From Providencia vermicola (GTDB taxonomy: Bacteria > Pseudomonadota > Gammaproteobacteria > Enterobacterales > Enterobacteriaceae), in the NCBI RefSeq assembly GCF_010748935.1, contig NZ_CP048796.1, forward strand, positions 1,677,001 to 1,741,000: DNA of 64,000 nt. The letters are read 5' to 3'. Positions 9,850 to 22,346 of the stretch are shown piece by piece. Both the position numbers and the translations under genes were made by a program. Position 1 is the first letter of the stretch. Each line of letters starts with the position of its first letter. Under the pieces are notes generated by a model. The model was not told the origin of the DNA, did not search any database, and worked only from the letters and a program-made list of their open reading frames with translations.

Positions 9850-10734
9850 GTGGCAACTCTTGAACAATTTATAGGTAATACGCCGCTAGTAAAACTACAG
9901 CGTTTAACAGAAGGGATGGATGCTGAAATCTGGGTTAAGCTAGAAGGTAATAACCCAGCAGGCTCAGTCAAAGATAGGGCGGCTTACTCTATGATCACTG
10001 AAGCTGAAAAGCGTGGCGAAATAAAACCTGGCGACACGTTAATTGAAGCAACAAGTGGTAATACAGGGATCGCGCTAGCCATGATTGCGGCAGTTAAAGG
10101 CTATCACCTTAAATTATTGATGCCTGAAAATATGAGCAAAGAGCGTCAAGCCTCGATGAAAGCTTATGGTGCCGAACTTATTTTAGTGAGTACTGCGGTG
10201 GGGATGGAAGGCGCCCGAGACTTGGCTCAAGAAATGGAGGCGCGTGGGGAAGGAAAGGTGCTCGACCAATTTAATAATCCAGATAACCCACTGGCACATT
10301 TTAAAACGACAGGGCCAGAGATATGGCAGCAAACTAACGGCCGTATGACCCATTTTGTTTCCAGTATGGGAACGACGGGCACAATTACGGGGGTGAGTCG
10401 CTATTTGAAGTCACAATCACAAAATGTGCAGATAGTCGGATTACAACCTGCCGAAAAGAGCCAAATCCCCGGTATTCGCCGTTGGTCTCCTGAGTATTTG
10501 CCCGGAATTTTTCATCAAGAACTGGTTGATACCATACTGGATGTGAACCAACAAGAAGCCGAAGAGACGATGCGAGCGCTGGCTAAGCAAGAAGGTATTT
10601 TTTGTGGTGTTAGCTCTGGTGGCGCTGTGGCTGGTGCACTGAAAGTGGCCAAAACACATCCAAACGTGGTGATTGTAGCCATTATCTGTGATCGGGGCGA
10701 TCGCTATCTTTCTACTGGCGTATTTGATGATTAA
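9850..10734 (+). CDS. cysM: Cysteine synthase B (O-acetylserine sulfhydrylase B) CysM
   Basis: PLP enzyme that makes cysteine from O-acetylserine and sulfide, or S-sulfocysteine when thiosulfate is the donor, which matches its position after the thiosulfate importer. The PLP-lysine motif is NNPAGSVKDRAAYSM near residue 38, the substrate loop is [12 protein letters not shown], and the phosphate-binding loop is SSMGTTGTITGVSRYL. The C-terminal SSGGAVAGAL is present. A GTG start at 9850 is chosen because AAGGA lies upstream and the product then begins MATLEQFIGNTPLVKLQ, in register with CysM; the longer frame from 9817 adds 11 unlikely residues. Length is 294. Confidence 0.95.
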   Translation: MATLEQFIGNTPLVKLQRLTEGMDAEIWVKLEGNNPAGSVKDRAAYSMITEAEKRGEIKPGDTLIEATSGNTGIALAMIAAVKGYHLKLLMPENMSKERQASMKAYGAELILVSTAVGMEGARDLAQEMEARGEGKVLDQFNNPDNPLAHFKTTGPEIWQQTNGRMTHFVSSMGTTGTITGVSRYLKSQSQNVQIVGLQPAEKSQIPGIRRWSPEYLPGIFHQELVDTILDVNQQEAEETMRALAKQEGIFCGVSSGGAVAGALKVAKTHPNVVIVAIICDRGDRYLSTGVFDD

Positions 10735-10908
10735 TGGCGTCAGTGTTATTCGTTGTTTTTCACCGTAAGGTAAAAATAACAATGGCTAAGCTCGGTGAAC
10801 GGTGAGAAGTGATGATACTGTCATTTATCGACCGTTAGCATTGTTTGCGTGGATGTATCGAGGGGCGAGTGTCATTATTTTGAGTCGTACAGGCCGTTGA
10901 GAGCGAGA

Positions 10909-10947
10909 AAAAACCACCAGCGACATTGATGCCATCTGGTGGTTTTA
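10909..10947 (-). terminator. Terminator after crr (pts operon)
   Basis: Stem CCACCAG / CTGGTGG, extended by flanking A and T runs, with a loop of about 15 nt. The T-run after the stem on the minus strand (TTTTTTCTC) fits rho-independent termination of the ptsH-ptsI-crr transcript. The reverse orientation also has a short T-run, so it may act on cysM as well. Confidence 0.75.
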
Positions 10948-10970
10948 TTGAATAATTTAAAACGACTGTA

Positions 10971-11480
10971 TTATTTTTTGATTCGCATAATAACAGTTTC
11001 ACCGACGGTGACTGCACCACTCAGCTTAGTCAGTTCTTTAATTTCATCCATGTTGGAGATCACAACAGGCGTTAAAACTGATTTCGCTTTTTCTTCCAGT
11101 AGTGCTAGGTCAAACTCAATAACTAAATCACCTTTTTTGACGAATTGACCTTCTTCTGCGATACGTTTGAAACCTTCACCTTTCAGTTCGACGGTATCAA
11201 TACCGAAATGAACAAACAGTTCGATACCATCATCGGACTCAATAGAAAATGCATGATTGGTTTCAAATATCTTACCAATAGTCCCATCTACAGGTGCGAC
11301 GATTTTATTCCCCGCAGGTTTGATAGCAATGCCATCCCCAACAATTTTTTCAGCGAAAACAACGTCGGGAACATCTTCAATATTGACGATTTCACCTGAT
11401 AAAGGTGCGATAATTTCAATACTGCCACTGCTATTCTTATCATCCGAAACCAGTGATTTCAGTTTGTCAAACAGACCCAT
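10971..11480 (-). CDS. crr: Glucose-specific PTS enzyme IIA component (Crr)
   Basis: EIIA-Glc accepts phosphate from HPr and passes it to sugar-specific EIIB domains. Its phosphorylation state controls adenylate cyclase and inducer exclusion. The 169-residue protein begins [15 protein letters not shown] as in E. coli. The two active-site histidines are visible in the ETNHAF segment and in [16 protein letters not shown] 11480 is chosen over the longer frame because TTAGGAG lies 8-9 nt upstream and the product then matches family length. It is the last gene of the ptsHI-crr operon and is followed by a terminator. In E. coli pdxK lies beyond crr; it is absent here. Confidence 0.97.
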   Translation of the reverse strand: MGLFDKLKSLVSDDKNSSGSIEIIAPLSGEIVNIEDVPDVVFAEKIVGDGIAIKPAGNKIVAPVDGTIGKIFETNHAFSIESDDGIELFVHFGIDTVELKGEGFKRIAEEGQFVKKGDLVIEFDLALLEEKAKSVLTPVVISNMDEIKELTKLSGAVTVGETVIMRIKK

Positions 11481-11529
11481 GGACCTTCTCCTAATCGTTT
11501 TTATATGGGACCGAACTAATGTGCTGTTC

Positions 11530-13257
11530 CTAGCATAACGTTTTTTCTTGGATAAAGGTATCAACAAGTTTCATCAATTCGTCAGCGGTTGGTTGAGCAA
11601 GTGCTTGTTCAGCCAATGCCTTAGTATCCGCAAAGTTTGCATTACGAATTAATTTTTTAATACGAGGAATAGAAATTGCACTCATACTAAATTCATCTAA
11701 ACCCATGCCAAGCAACAATAAGGTTGCACGTTCATCACCTGCTAATTCACCACACATTCCTGTCCATTTGCCTTCTGCATGCGATGCATCGATAACCTGT
11801 TTGATCAGGTTCAAAACAGCAGGTGACATCGGATTGTAGAGGTGAGAAATCAGCTCATTACCACGGTCAACAGCTAGAGTATATTGAGTGAGATCGTTTG
11901 TCCCAATACTGAAAAAGTCAACTTCTTTTGCTAAATGATGAGCAATAACCGCCGCAGCCGGTGTTTCCACCATGACACCCACTTCAATTGCTTCATCAAA
12001 GGCTTTGCCTTCTTCACGTAATTGACCTTTTAGCATCTCAAGTTCTGCTTTTAGTTCGCGAACTTCCTCAACGGAAATAATCATCGGGAACATAATACGC
12101 AGTTTACCAAAACTTGAGGCTCTTAAAATAGCTCTTAACTGAGAATGTAGAATTTCTTTGCGATCAAGGCAAATACGAATTGCACGCCAACCTAAGAAAG
12201 GGTTCTCTTCTTTAGGTAAGTTCATGTATGGTAAATCTTTATCACCACCAATGTCCATTGTACGTACAATCACTGCTTGGCTGCCCATTGCTTCCGCAAC
12301 GGCTTTGTATGCTTGGAACTGCTCTTCTTCAGTGGGGAGCGAATCTCGGTCCATGAATAGGAATTCAGTACGGTATAAACCAACCCCTTCAGCCCCATTA
12401 CGTTCAGCACCCGCGACATCACGCACAGTACCGATATTTGCACAAACTTCCACTTGATGACCATCAAGTGTAATCGCTGGCAAATCTTTTAATTTAGCCA
12501 GTTCATTCTTCTCTTGCTGGTACTCTTCATTAAATTTTTTCAGCTTGTCGATTTCTTGATCTGACGGATTCACATAAATGTGATTGTTCACACCATCGAG
12601 GATTAGGTAATCACCATTTTTAATTTTAGTTGTTGCCTCGGAGGTACCCACAATCGCCGGTAGTTCAAGTGAACGGGCCATAATAGAGGTATGTGATGTC
12701 CGGCCACCTAAATCCGTGATAAAGCCTAAAACCTTCTCTAAGTTTAATTGAGCGGTTTCTGAAGGGGTTAGGTCAGCGGCAACAAGAATAACTTCTTTGT
12801 CGATAGCGCTTAAATCAACAATTGGTATGTTGAGAATATTTTTTAATAGACGTTTACCAATATCACGAACGTCAGCTGCACGCTCTTTTAGATATTCATC
12901 ATCAAGTGCTTCGAGCGCTTGAGCTTGGTCTTCAATAACGGAGTAGACGGCAGCGTCAGCGGTTTTTTTATCGCCTTTGATGAGGGAGATAATCTCTTGT
13001 TCAAGCTCTTCATCTTCCAGCAGCATAATATGGCCTTCAAAGATCTCAGCTTTTTCTGCACCAAGATTTTTTTCGGCTCGCTCTTTAATAAGGCTGAGTT
13101 GTTCGGCTGATTTGTTGCGTCCTTCAATAAAGTGTTGGATCTCGGTTTCTATCTGGTCGTCAGCAATTTTTTTTGTGCTAACAATGATAGGATCTTCTTT
13201 GAGGATTAAAGCCTGACCAAAAGCAAAACCTGGGGATACTAAAATACCTGAAATCAT
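11530..13257 (-). CDS. ptsI: PTS enzyme I, phosphoenolpyruvate-protein phosphotransferase
   Basis: Enzyme I takes phosphate from phosphoenolpyruvate on an active-site histidine and hands it to HPr, starting the sugar phosphotransferase cascade. The phosphohistidine motif [21 protein letters not shown] is visible near residue 189. The C-terminal PEP-binding barrel carries RTEFLFMDR and the signature block [21 protein letters not shown], followed by the MCGELAGD catalytic cysteine region. Length is 575, identical to E. coli. It lies about 140 bp after ptsH and 50 bp before crr. Confidence 0.98.
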   Translation of the reverse strand: MISGILVSPGFAFGQALILKEDPIIVSTKKIADDQIETEIQHFIEGRNKSAEQLSLIKERAEKNLGAEKAEIFEGHIMLLEDEELEQEIISLIKGDKKTADAAVYSVIEDQAQALEALDDEYLKERAADVRDIGKRLLKNILNIPIVDLSAIDKEVILVAADLTPSETAQLNLEKVLGFITDLGGRTSHTSIMARSLELPAIVGTSEATTKIKNGDYLILDGVNNHIYVNPSDQEIDKLKKFNEEYQQEKNELAKLKDLPAITLDGHQVEVCANIGTVRDVAGAERNGAEGVGLYRTEFLFMDRDSLPTEEEQFQAYKAVAEAMGSQAVIVRTMDIGGDKDLPYMNLPKEENPFLGWRAIRICLDRKEILHSQLRAILRASSFGKLRIMFPMIISVEEVRELKAELEMLKGQLREEGKAFDEAIEVGVMVETPAAAVIAHHLAKEVDFFSIGTNDLTQYTLAVDRGNELISHLYNPMSPAVLNLIKQVIDASHAEGKWTGMCGELAGDERATLLLLGMGLDEFSMSAISIPRIKKLIRNANFADTKALAEQALAQPTADELMKLVDTFIQEKTLC

Positions 13258-13399
13258 AATATTACCTTACTACTGCGGGTAGGTGTTCTGATGTTGAAGA
13301 GATAACAGTAAGTCTATCAATATGTAAACTGATATCCCTGAATGATGCCATTCAGGGATGAAGATTAACGCGGTAACACTGGTTCTCTCGCTAGCAAGA

Positions 13400-13657
13400 T
13401 TACTCCAGCTCGCCCATCAGTTTAACTAAATGTTCAACTGCTTGTTTTTCATCTTCGCCTTCGGCAGAAATGGTCACAACAGTACCTTGAGTTAAGCCTA
13501 GAGTCTGTAGCTTGAACAGGCTTTTCGCACTTGCTGATTTGCCACCAGAAATCAAAGTAATATCAGAAGTGAATGCTTTGGCTTCTTTCACAAATTGCGC
13601 GGCAGGGCGAGTATGTAAGCCATTTGGTGCTGTAATAGTGACTTCTTGCTGGAACAT
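13400..13657 (-). CDS. ptsH: PTS phosphocarrier protein HPr
   Basis: HPr shuttles phosphate from Enzyme I to the sugar-specific EIIA domains, including Crr and the mannitol EIICBA encoded in this window. The 85-residue product has the phosphohistidine motif [19 protein letters not shown] (His15) and the [10 protein letters not shown] segment containing Ser46. It is the first gene of the operon. There is a GGAAATAAT ribosome-binding context just upstream. The 350-bp leader between ptsH and cysK should contain the operon promoters. Confidence 0.98.
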   Translation of the reverse strand: MFQQEVTITAPNGLHTRPAAQFVKEAKAFTSDITLISGGKSASAKSLFKLQTLGLTQGTVVTISAEGEDEKQAVEHLVKLMGELE

Positions 13658-14009
13658 ATTATTTCCTCAATAACTTTAGTTTTTTATAATGACCCAAGCT
13701 ATTGTAGTTGAATAAACTTGAGTTTGCGTATAGTTAGATTATTAACTGTTAAAAAGGTTTCCTACTTTGTCGAGAGTCAACACTTTTTCAGTTTCTCAGT
13801 GCAAAATACACCCTTTAATCTTCAAAGAATACCGTAAACAGCGACTATCTTTAACTTAAGGTGGATTAATTTCGCGCCTCAAAATAATTACTATGTTTAA
13901 TACTAAACCCTCGTTCAGAAATCATCTCAATACGTGCTAAAGTTTGATCCATACCACAAAAAAAGCACCATTGAGGTGCTTTTTTAACGATAAATTAACG
14001 GTTTTAATA
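13658..14009. other. ptsH leader and cysK 3' region
   Basis: About 350 bp without a gene. It contains the cysK terminator and, nearer ptsH, AT-rich sequence expected to hold the pts promoters. In E. coli these are CRP- and Mlc-responsive; no convincing CRP palindrome was resolved by eye. Confidence 0.5.
13957..13985 (-). terminator. Terminator after cysK
   Basis: Stem AGCACC / GGTGCT with a 5-nt loop, flanked by an A-run on one side and a T-run on the other. On the minus strand the stem is followed by TTTTTT. It lies 24 bp after the cysK stop and could act in both directions. Confidence 0.85.
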
Positions 14010-14963
14010 TTATTCAGCCGATAGGTCAGCAAACAGAACCGTTGATAAATAGCGTTCGCCCGATGAAGGTAAAATGACGACAATATGTTTATCTTTGTAT
14101 TCAGGCTCCGCTGAGAGTTTTACGGCGGCTGCGAGTGCTGCACCGGAGGAGATGCCAGCAAGAATACCTTCTTTTTCCATTAATTGGCGGGCAGTGTGAA
14201 CAGCTTCGTCATCGCTGATCTTAAATACTCTGTCGATAAGTGAAATATCTAAGTTGCCAGGGATAAATCCAGCACCAATGCCTTGGATCTTATGTGGACC
14301 GGGCTTCACTTCATCACCGGATAGTGTTTGGCTAATGACGGGGGAGGTTTCCGGTTCTACAGCGACCAGTGTGACATCCTTACCCTTGGTTTTTTTCAAA
14401 TAACGACCGATACCCGTGATCGTTCCGCCAGTCCCGACACCCGCGACGACAACATCGACCTTACCGTCGGTATCTTCCCAAATTTCTGGTCCTGTGGTTT
14501 GTTCATGAATTTCTGGGTTAGCTGGATTACTGAATTGTTGAAGTAAAACATATTTGTTCGGATCGCTTTTGACAATGTCTTCGGCTTTTTCAATAGCGCC
14601 TTTCATTCCTTTAGCGCCTTCCGTTAAAACAAGGTTAGCACCTAAGGCTTTCAACAGTTTACGACGCTCTACACTCATGGTTTCAGGCATCGTCAGTGTG
14701 AGTTTGTAGCCTCTGGCTGCTGCAACATAGGCTAAAGCGATACCGGTGTTACCACTCGTTGGTTCAACTAATTCTTTTCCCTCTTTGAGTAGTCCTTTTT
14801 TCTCTGCATCCCAAATCATATTCGCACCAATACGACATTTAACGCTGAAACTTGGGTTGCGAGATTCAACTTTAGCTAAGATATTACCATTACCAAAATG
14901 TTTTAAGCGTACTAATGGGGTATGGCCGATGGTTAGCGAATTATCATCATAAATTTTACTCAT
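14010..14963 (-). CDS. cysK: Cysteine synthase A (O-acetylserine sulfhydrylase A) CysK
   Basis: PLP-dependent enzyme that condenses O-acetylserine with sulfide to form cysteine. It also forms the cysteine synthase complex with CysE and, in some bacteria, activates CdiA toxins, which is of interest because a CdiA/FHA-type exoprotein occurs in this window. The PLP-lysine region reads [16 protein letters not shown] (Lys near residue 42), the substrate loop [16 protein letters not shown], and the phosphate loop [18 protein letters not shown]. Length is 317, near the 323 of E. coli. It lies upstream of ptsH on the same strand and downstream of cysZ, as in E. coli. Confidence 0.97.
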   Translation of the reverse strand: MSKIYDDNSLTIGHTPLVRLKHFGNGNILAKVESRNPSFSVKCRIGANMIWDAEKKGLLKEGKELVEPTSGNTGIALAYVAAARGYKLTLTMPETMSVERRKLLKALGANLVLTEGAKGMKGAIEKAEDIVKSDPNKYVLLQQFSNPANPEIHEQTTGPEIWEDTDGKVDVVVAGVGTGGTITGIGRYLKKTKGKDVTLVAVEPETSPVISQTLSGDEVKPGPHKIQGIGAGFIPGNLDISLIDRVFKISDDEAVHTARQLMEKEGILAGISSGAALAAAVKLSAEPEYKDKHIVVILPSSGERYLSTVLFADLSAE

Positions 14964-15264
14964 GGGATATCCTTATAATTAAGGCAATTAGCCAACTAGA
15001 ACTGGGTTTGAGAAAGAATATTGCTTCCCAACATACGTGAACTCATTATTATTGCAAATATAAATTAAACATAAGCTTATAACTAATCGCTATCTTAATT
15101 TTATAACCAATTGCTATATGTATGAAAATATTCTGTGTAAAAGGTTATGAGCCAAAAGCATCACTTACCACATTTAGTATAACGTTGAATAGGACGTTAA
15201 AATGAGAAAGCGCGATAGAGTTGTGAGCTCTAGCGCGCTTTTGAATGGCTATCGAAGAGTCAAA
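14964..15264. other. cysZ-cysK intergenic region
   Basis: About 300 bp, AT-rich near cysK. It holds the cysZ terminator and, in the long AT tract at about 15045-15150, the likely cysK promoter and CysB-binding region. No gene was seen. Confidence 0.5.
15208..15240 (-). terminator. Terminator after cysZ
   Basis: Long imperfect stem of 13 bp (AAGCGCGATAGAG / CTCTAGCGCGCTT, one mismatch) with a 7-nt loop and T-rich flanks on both strands. It lies 24 bp after the cysZ stop, between genes transcribed in the same direction. Confidence 0.75.
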
Positions 15265-16029
15265 TTAATAACGTGCATAACGCGCACGATATTGGTCTAC
15301 CCACATTAATGTGGCGCCGCAAACCGCGACTGGCATAATCAATAAGTTGACGATAGGGATCATCATTAGCACGCTTACAGCACCGCCAAATTGAATGTTA
15401 TTCATGCGATCTTTTGCTAATGCTTGTTTCATATCGTTAAAACTAACGCGGTGGTTATCAAATGGATAATCACAGTACTGAATAGACATCATCCATGCGC
15501 CAAATAGGAACCAGAGAACGGGAGCGACGGTTTGTCCAATACCGGGGATAAAAAATAAAATTAAGAGACCAATCGCTCGGGGAAGGTAATAGCCAATTCT
15601 GACGAATTCACGCTTCACCATGCGTGGCACATCCTTAGCAACATCAATAATACCGCCATCAGGTGCGGGAATACCGGTTAATTCGGATTCCAGCTTTTCG
15701 GCCAGCCAGCCGTTAAATGGCGCTGCGATAATGTTGGCCACGGTACTAAAAAAATAAGTGAATATTAATAAGATTGAAATAACAGCAATCGGCCAAATGA
15801 GATAATCTAGCCATTGCAACCAACTTGGCACATAGCCCATGATTTGGTCAATCCAACCACCAAGCTTGCTGTATAACCACCAAAACGCGCCACCAAGTAA
15901 AATAATATTGGCTAAAAGTGGTAGAATGACAAAGCGCTTAATGCCTGGGCGCGTGACAAGACGCCATCCTTGAGCGAAGTAATAAAAACCAGAGTGATTT
16001 TTTTGTTGCGAATCTGTCGATTGAATCAT
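15265..16029 (-). CDS. cysZ: Sulfate transporter CysZ
   Basis: Inner-membrane protein that supports high-affinity sulfate uptake for assimilation, independent of the CysPTWA ABC system. The 254-residue product has several hydrophobic segments ([69 protein letters not shown]). The family signatures [13 protein letters not shown] near the N-terminus and [10 protein letters not shown] in the central part are clear. The gene lies upstream of cysK on the same strand, as in E. coli, with the terminator between them, and is divergent from zipA. Confidence 0.97.
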   Translation of the reverse strand: MIQSTDSQQKNHSGFYYFAQGWRLVTRPGIKRFVILPLLANIILLGGAFWWLYSKLGGWIDQIMGYVPSWLQWLDYLIWPIAVISILLIFTYFFSTVANIIAAPFNGWLAEKLESELTGIPAPDGGIIDVAKDVPRMVKREFVRIGYYLPRAIGLLILFFIPGIGQTVAPVLWFLFGAWMMSIQYCDYPFDNHRVSFNDMKQALAKDRMNNIQFGGAVSVLMMIPIVNLLIMPVAVCGATLMWVDQYRARYARY

Positions 16030-16377
16030 ACTTCTTGTTCTCTCCTTTACGGTTGACCATGTATCATATAGATAGGTTTTTAGGCTGGCTAGTCAGTATT
16101 TGCTTAAAAAATCAGCAAACGAAAGCAGAATTGTCTCTTTCTTATAAGAAAATCGTTCAGAGGGTTGCACTTAGAGCGTTTGCCAAATAATCTTAAGTAT
16201 ATCCGTCATATTTTAAGTTGAATCTAAGTTGACGGCGTTCAGTGACTTGAATTCCTTAAAATCACACGGTAATGTGGCTCTAAGGGCGGGTGGCTGCGCA
16301 TTAGCTTGCAACTTAAAGAGTTTGACTTAGTTTTTTGCCGTGGTGGCATTATCATTCAACAATTAGAGATAGCAGCG
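16030..16377. other. cysZ-zipA divergent intergenic region
   Basis: About 350 bp between divergent genes, expected to carry both promoters. The open frame from 16306 into zipA has no good upstream start context. Nothing else was recognised. Confidence 0.5.
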
Positions 16378-17391
16378 ATGCAGGATTTGCGTCTAATATT
16401 AGTGGTCGTAGGTGCGATAGCCATAGTTGCGTTATTACTGCATGGTTTATGGACTAGCCGTAAAGAGCGCTCAAAATTATTTCGTGATCGTCCCGTAAAA
16501 CGCCGAAAACATGACTCTCAGGATAAATCATCTCACTATGATGATGATTCTGCACTATTCAATGAAACCCATGTGGTTGAGCCATCGACCTCGTCACCTG
16601 AGGTTTCTGAACCTGCACGTCAGGTGAAAGAAGAACGTCGTGTCGAACCTGATTTGCCACCCATTTCACCTACTGTTCGTGATACTGAGCCCGTATTCAC
16701 GATAACGCCCGAGCATTCAGAACCTAATGAACCTGAAATTGCTCCGCGTCCTCATGCTGTTAATGAACCCACTGCGGTAAAACCTGAACCTGCACCGTCG
16801 CAAGGGGCTCAGCCAAACACAGCAATCAATCAGCGAGCGACAACGGTACCAGAACAACCTGAATTTGATTTTGATACAAGCGACAACCAAGAGGAGCCAC
16901 AGCCGATACACCATGAACAGGAACAGGCGCACACTGAGAAGAAAACTGAACAACCGCAAAACCAATCTCCAGCGAACAACAAGGAGACGGTTCTGGTTCT
17001 TCATGTAGCTGCTCATCAGGGCCAAGTTCTACAAGGTGAAGCGCTGTTGCAAAGTATTCTTCAGGCAGGGTTCCAATTTGGTGAAATGCGCATTTTCCAT
17101 CGTCATGTGCATCCTTCAGGAACAGGACCTGTCCTCTTTAGCCTTGCAAACATGGTTAAACCGGGTTCATTTGACCCAGAAACCATGTCTGATTTCACCA
17201 CACCGGGTGTCTCGATGTTTATGATGGTGCCTTCTTATGGTGATGCAGGACAAAATTTCAAGTTGATGCTACAGGCAGCGCAACGCATCGCCTCCGATGT
17301 CGGAGGGGTCGTCCTTGATGATGAACGTAAAATGCTGACACCTCAGAAAATTGAGGTGTATCATGCCCGGATACGCAATACATTGAATTAA
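16378..17391 (+). CDS. zipA: Cell division protein ZipA
   Basis: ZipA anchors FtsZ filaments to the inner membrane at the division site. The 337-residue protein starts with a membrane anchor ([22 protein letters not shown]) and a basic segment [19 protein letters not shown] long Pro/Glu/Gln-rich linker (about residues 45-190) follows, and then the C-terminal FtsZ-binding domain ([25 protein letters not shown] onward). ATG 16378 is chosen because the product then begins [16 protein letters not shown], in register with E. coli ZipA; the longer frame from 16306 adds 24 residues before the anchor. It is followed by ligA, as in E. coli. Confidence 0.96.
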   Translation: MQDLRLILVVVGAIAIVALLLHGLWTSRKERSKLFRDRPVKRRKHDSQDKSSHYDDDSALFNETHVVEPSTSSPEVSEPARQVKEERRVEPDLPPISPTVRDTEPVFTITPEHSEPNEPEIAPRPHAVNEPTAVKPEPAPSQGAQPNTAINQRATTVPEQPEFDFDTSDNQEEPQPIHHEQEQAHTEKKTEQPQNQSPANNKETVLVLHVAAHQGQVLQGEALLQSILQAGFQFGEMRIFHRHVHPSGTGPVLFSLANMVKPGSFDPETMSDFTTPGVSMFMMVPSYGDAGQNFKLMLQAAQRIASDVGGVVLDDERKMLTPQKIEVYHARIRNTLN

Positions 17392-17408
17392 AAATCAGTA
17401 TTAACTAA

Positions 17409-17432
17409 ACCCCCTTAACTGGGGGTTTTTTA
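17409..17432 (+). terminator. Terminator between zipA and ligA
   Basis: Stem ACCCCC / GGGGGT with a TTAACT loop and a following run of six T. It lies only about 17 bp before the ligA start, so it likely limits but need not abolish readthrough from zipA into ligA. Confidence 0.8.
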
Positions 17433-17445
17433 TCTTTATTGGTGA

Positions 17446-19464
<2,019 letters not shown>

Positions 19465-19781
19465 TCTTTTTATTGACGTATCGTATTTAAGTTGCAGTGC
19501 TGTTAGCGGTATTTATGCCTCTGCTGACTCACTGCTGCTTAAAGTTTATTGCATCAATATTTGAAGAAATGGTGTATTACCTATAAAATGCGTATTGATA
19601 TGACCTGCATCAATCTTCCTGCCGAGAATCGAATTTCTCCTTAAAAGTGTGAGCCATATAGTCTTTTCACAAAATACACAGTGTTCATTTTCATGCTAAT
19701 GTGATGCTTATCGCATTTAAATGTCGTCTATTACATAGAATAGTCATATGACCGCATTATTAAATTTGTATGGAGTCGCAT
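19465..19781. other. ligA-nupC intergenic region
   Basis: About 317 bp without a gene. It contains the CRP-like site at 19700-19715 and a good Shine-Dalgarno GGAG six bases before the nupC start. No convincing ligA terminator was found. Confidence 0.5.
19700..19715. promoter_or_regulatory. CRP-like site upstream of nupC
   Basis: TGTGA-N6-TCGCA matches the CRP consensus TGTGA-N6-TCACA at nine of ten positions. It lies about 65 bp before the nupC start. In E. coli nupC is under CRP and CytR control, so the placement makes sense. Confidence 0.6.
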
Positions 19782-20966
19782 ATGACCTCGATCCTGCATT
19801 TTGTTTTATCCCTTATAGTCATTGGCGCACTTGCCGTATTAGCGAGTAGTAACCGTAAAGCGATACGGTTACGTTATGTTATTCAACTCCTCGTTATCCA
19901 AGTTGCATTGGCATATTTTTTCTTACATTCGAATATAGGTTCTTCATTCGTACTTGCTGTTGCGGGGGTCTTTACCCATTTATTAGGTTATGCAGCGGAG
20001 GGAACCAAATTTATTTTTGGGGGTATGATCGAAGAAAATTTAGCATTCTTCTTCTTACAAGTTCTTTGTCCCATTATCTTTATCTCCGCGCTCATCGGTA
20101 TTTTACAACATATCAAAGTGTTGCCGATTGTGATCCGTGTCATCGGGACGGTATTATCTAAAGTTAATGGAATGGGCAAGTTAGAGTCATTCAATGCGGT
20201 CAGTTCACTGCTCTTAGGACAATCAGAGAACTTTATTGCTTATAAAGATCAGTTAGGCAAAATGTCTGAGCGTAGAATGTATACGATGGCAGCGACCGCG
20301 ATGTCGACAGTGTCGATGTCTATTGTGGGTGCCTATATGACCATGTTAGAACCGCGTTTTGTGGTCGCAGCATTAGTGCTTAACATGTTTGGTACTTTCG
20401 TCATTCTCTCTTTGATTAACCCGTACCCACCAGAAGCGGAAGAAGAGTTGCAAATGAGCAACATTCATGAGGGGCAAAGCTTCTTTGAAATGCTGGGTGA
20501 ATATATTCTTGCAGGTTTTAAAGTTGCGATTATCGTATCAGCAATGTTAATCGGTTTTATTGCATTGATTGCCATGGTTAATGGTATTTGTATGGCTATC
20601 TTTGATATCAAATTCCAAACCATGTTGGGCTATGTATTCTATCCATTCGCTTGGATACTTGGAATTCCAGCCGACGAAGCATTACAAGTAGGCGGTATTA
20701 TGGCGGTGAAAATGGTAACCAATGAGTTCGTTGCGATGAGTGACTTACAAGCCGTTGCTGCTGGACTATCGACCCGCTCAGTGGGGATCCTATCGGTTTT
20801 CTTAGTCTCATTTGCTAACTTCTCTTCAATTGGTATTGTTGCAGGTGCTATCAAAGGGTTGAATGAGAAACAAGGGAACACAGTTGCTCGTTTTGGTCTT
20901 AAATTACTGTTCGGTTCAACCTTAGTGAGCTTCCTATCAGCGGCTGTTGTTGGATTGATTCTGTAA
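19782..20966 (+). CDS. nupC: Nucleoside:H+ symporter NupC
   Basis: Concentrative nucleoside transporter of the inner membrane, taking up pyrimidine nucleosides and adenosine with protons. The 394-residue protein is hydrophobic throughout. Signatures include [45 protein letters not shown] and the C-terminal NEFVAM...[23 protein letters not shown] 19782 is selected because GGAG precedes it by 6 nt; the frame's earlier ATG at 19770 lacks a site. The gene is followed by a strong terminator that sits directly before ypeB. Confidence 0.96.
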   Translation: MTSILHFVLSLIVIGALAVLASSNRKAIRLRYVIQLLVIQVALAYFFLHSNIGSSFVLAVAGVFTHLLGYAAEGTKFIFGGMIEENLAFFFLQVLCPIIFISALIGILQHIKVLPIVIRVIGTVLSKVNGMGKLESFNAVSSLLLGQSENFIAYKDQLGKMSERRMYTMAATAMSTVSMSIVGAYMTMLEPRFVVAALVLNMFGTFVILSLINPYPPEAEEELQMSNIHEGQSFFEMLGEYILAGFKVAIIVSAMLIGFIALIAMVNGICMAIFDIKFQTMLGYVFYPFAWILGIPADEALQVGGIMAVKMVTNEFVAMSDLQAVAAGLSTRSVGILSVFLVSFANFSSIGIVAGAIKGLNEKQGNTVARFGLKLLFGSTLVSFLSAAVVGLIL

Positions 20967-20991
20967 CTCACTAAAAAGTGTTAAAGTGTTG

Positions 20992-21025
20992 AGCGGCATT
21001 CATGATGAATGCCGCTTTGTTTTTG
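20992..21025 (+). terminator. Terminator after nupC, abutting ypeB ribosome-binding site
   Basis: Twelve-base perfect inverted repeat (AGCGGCATTCAT / ATGAATGCCGCT) followed by TTTGTTTTT. The T-run merges into GGAGGG, the Shine-Dalgarno of ypeB. Confidence 0.85.
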
Positions 21026-21033
21026 GAGGGCAA

Positions 21034-21249
21034 ATGGAAAAACAAGATCTGATCGATATAGCAAACACATCAATGCCGTTTGGCAAATATAAAGGTCGTG
21101 TTTTGATTGACCTTCCAGAAGAATACCTCTTATGGTTCTATAAAAAAGGGGAATTTCCACAAGGGCGATTAGGGCAATTGATGGAAATGGCATTAGGCTT
21201 AAAAATAGAGGGGCTAGATGGCCTTGTAAAGCCTTTAAAGCGTTCTTAG
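21034..21249 (+). CDS. ypeB: DUF3820 family protein YpeB
   Basis: Small conserved protein of unknown function. The 71-residue product reads MEKQDLIDIANTSMPFGKYKGRVLIDLPEEYLLWF at the start (shown here only to identify it with E. coli YpeB); the core motif MPFGKYKG with DLPEEYLLWF is the DUF3820 signature, a fold related to part of exonuclease-like proteins. ATG 21034 is chosen because GGAGGG lies 3-5 nt upstream; the frame from 20986 runs through the nupC terminator. In E. coli ypeB is near ligA and zipA, as here. Confidence 0.85.
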   Translation: MEKQDLIDIANTSMPFGKYKGRVLIDLPEEYLLWFYKKGEFPQGRLGQLMEMALGLKIEGLDGLVKPLKRS

Positions 21250-21317
21250 GCTTGTAATTGATTAACGGCTATCATCGTCTGTGAGAGCCGTACATAAATA
21301 AATTGAGTGATTATTTG

Positions 21318-22337
21318 CTACCAATCCATAGGTCGTGTTGCCACGGTCTGATGTGTTGGAAAAAGAGGTAAAATGTCTAAGGCAATTTCTTCAATAACGT
21401 CTTTAGCAGGACGCTGAGAAAATTGAATGCCAAGGGCGGCATGATTAACACCCGCTGACTGCCATTGTTCTAATAATTCGATCAGCCCATGACGTCCTGT
21501 TCGTAGCACGTAACCCCCATTTAATGCTGTTCTTGGATAATTAGGGTCATCAACTAAATCAATCCATTCATTAGTGATATGCGGGCGAAAATGATTGTCT
21601 GGTATTAAATTACGCCATGTCCGAATTTTCTCAGCGAGTCGTATCGGGCCTTGTTTATCGCTAGTGGAACCGGGGTAGGTTAACCATCCATCTGAATGAT
21701 CTGCAATCCATTGCAACGACTGTCCTGAATTACCCGTCACAATTAAAGGGATTTCTCCTGTACTAGGCTTAGGAAGCAACTCTACCCCCGTAAATTGTCC
21801 AAGTGATGAATTAACGGTTAATTCCCCGTGTTGCATCAATTGTCGGAAAAGCTGTATAGACTCTGCAAAACGTTCTGCTCGTTGATTGTGTTGCAAACCA
21901 TAAGCAGGAAACTCGATATATCTATCACCAGAAGCGACACCTAGCACAAGGCGGCCTCCTGATAGTTGGTCAATGGTCACTGCCATTTTGGCAAGGTCGA
22001 TAGGATGACGTAAGGTAAAAATGGCACTGCCTGTGGCTAAAGCAATATTTTTTGTTTGGGCTGCAATAAAAGCAAGATAGGTAAAGGGATCGAAAAGTTG
22101 CCCTGCGTCGCCGAAATCAGCCGTGAATAAGGGAATATCGCGTACCCAGATGGCCGCGAAGTTATGCTTGTCAATTTCTTGAATCAATACACTTTGTCCA
22201 GTCAGCACACGAATATCATTGCGGTAAAAACGTAGAGGTAAAAATACCCCGACTGTTAATGAATCGGCTTTGAACATCCTTTGATAGCCTGGATGATTGG
22301 AAAAGGCCATATTGTTTATTTCGTTAATATTATTCAT
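21318..22337 (-). CDS. Luciferase-like (LLM) flavin-dependent oxidoreductase
   Basis: Predicted FMN/F420-type monooxygenase of the bacterial luciferase superfamily, acting in the cytosol on an unknown small molecule. The 339-residue length fits a single TIM-barrel. Signatures include GVFLPLRFY near residue 30, IWVRDIPLF, RHPIDLAKMAVTIDQLSGGRLVLGVASGD (the classic LLM stretch, about residues 110-137) and LIVTGNSGQSLQWIADHSDGWLTYPG. The start has an AAAGGAT site. It begins 9 bp after the GST gene and is divergent from a LysR regulator, so the two are likely one regulated transcription unit. Exact substrate cannot be inferred. Confidence 0.85.
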   Translation of the reverse strand: MNNINEINNMAFSNHPGYQRMFKADSLTVGVFLPLRFYRNDIRVLTGQSVLIQEIDKHNFAAIWVRDIPLFTADFGDAGQLFDPFTYLAFIAAQTKNIALATGSAIFTLRHPIDLAKMAVTIDQLSGGRLVLGVASGDRYIEFPAYGLQHNQRAERFAESIQLFRQLMQHGELTVNSSLGQFTGVELLPKPSTGEIPLIVTGNSGQSLQWIADHSDGWLTYPGSTSDKQGPIRLAEKIRTWRNLIPDNHFRPHITNEWIDLVDDPNYPRTALNGGYVLRTGRHGLIELLEQWQSAGVNHAALGIQFSQRPAKDVIEEIALDILPLFPTHQTVATRPMDW

Positions 22338-22346
22338 TTTATCCTT

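Noticed and set aside
16717-17025. Antisense frame rich in Arg, Phe and Leu opposite zipA
   Set aside because: Mirror of the ZipA Pro/Glu/Gln linker.
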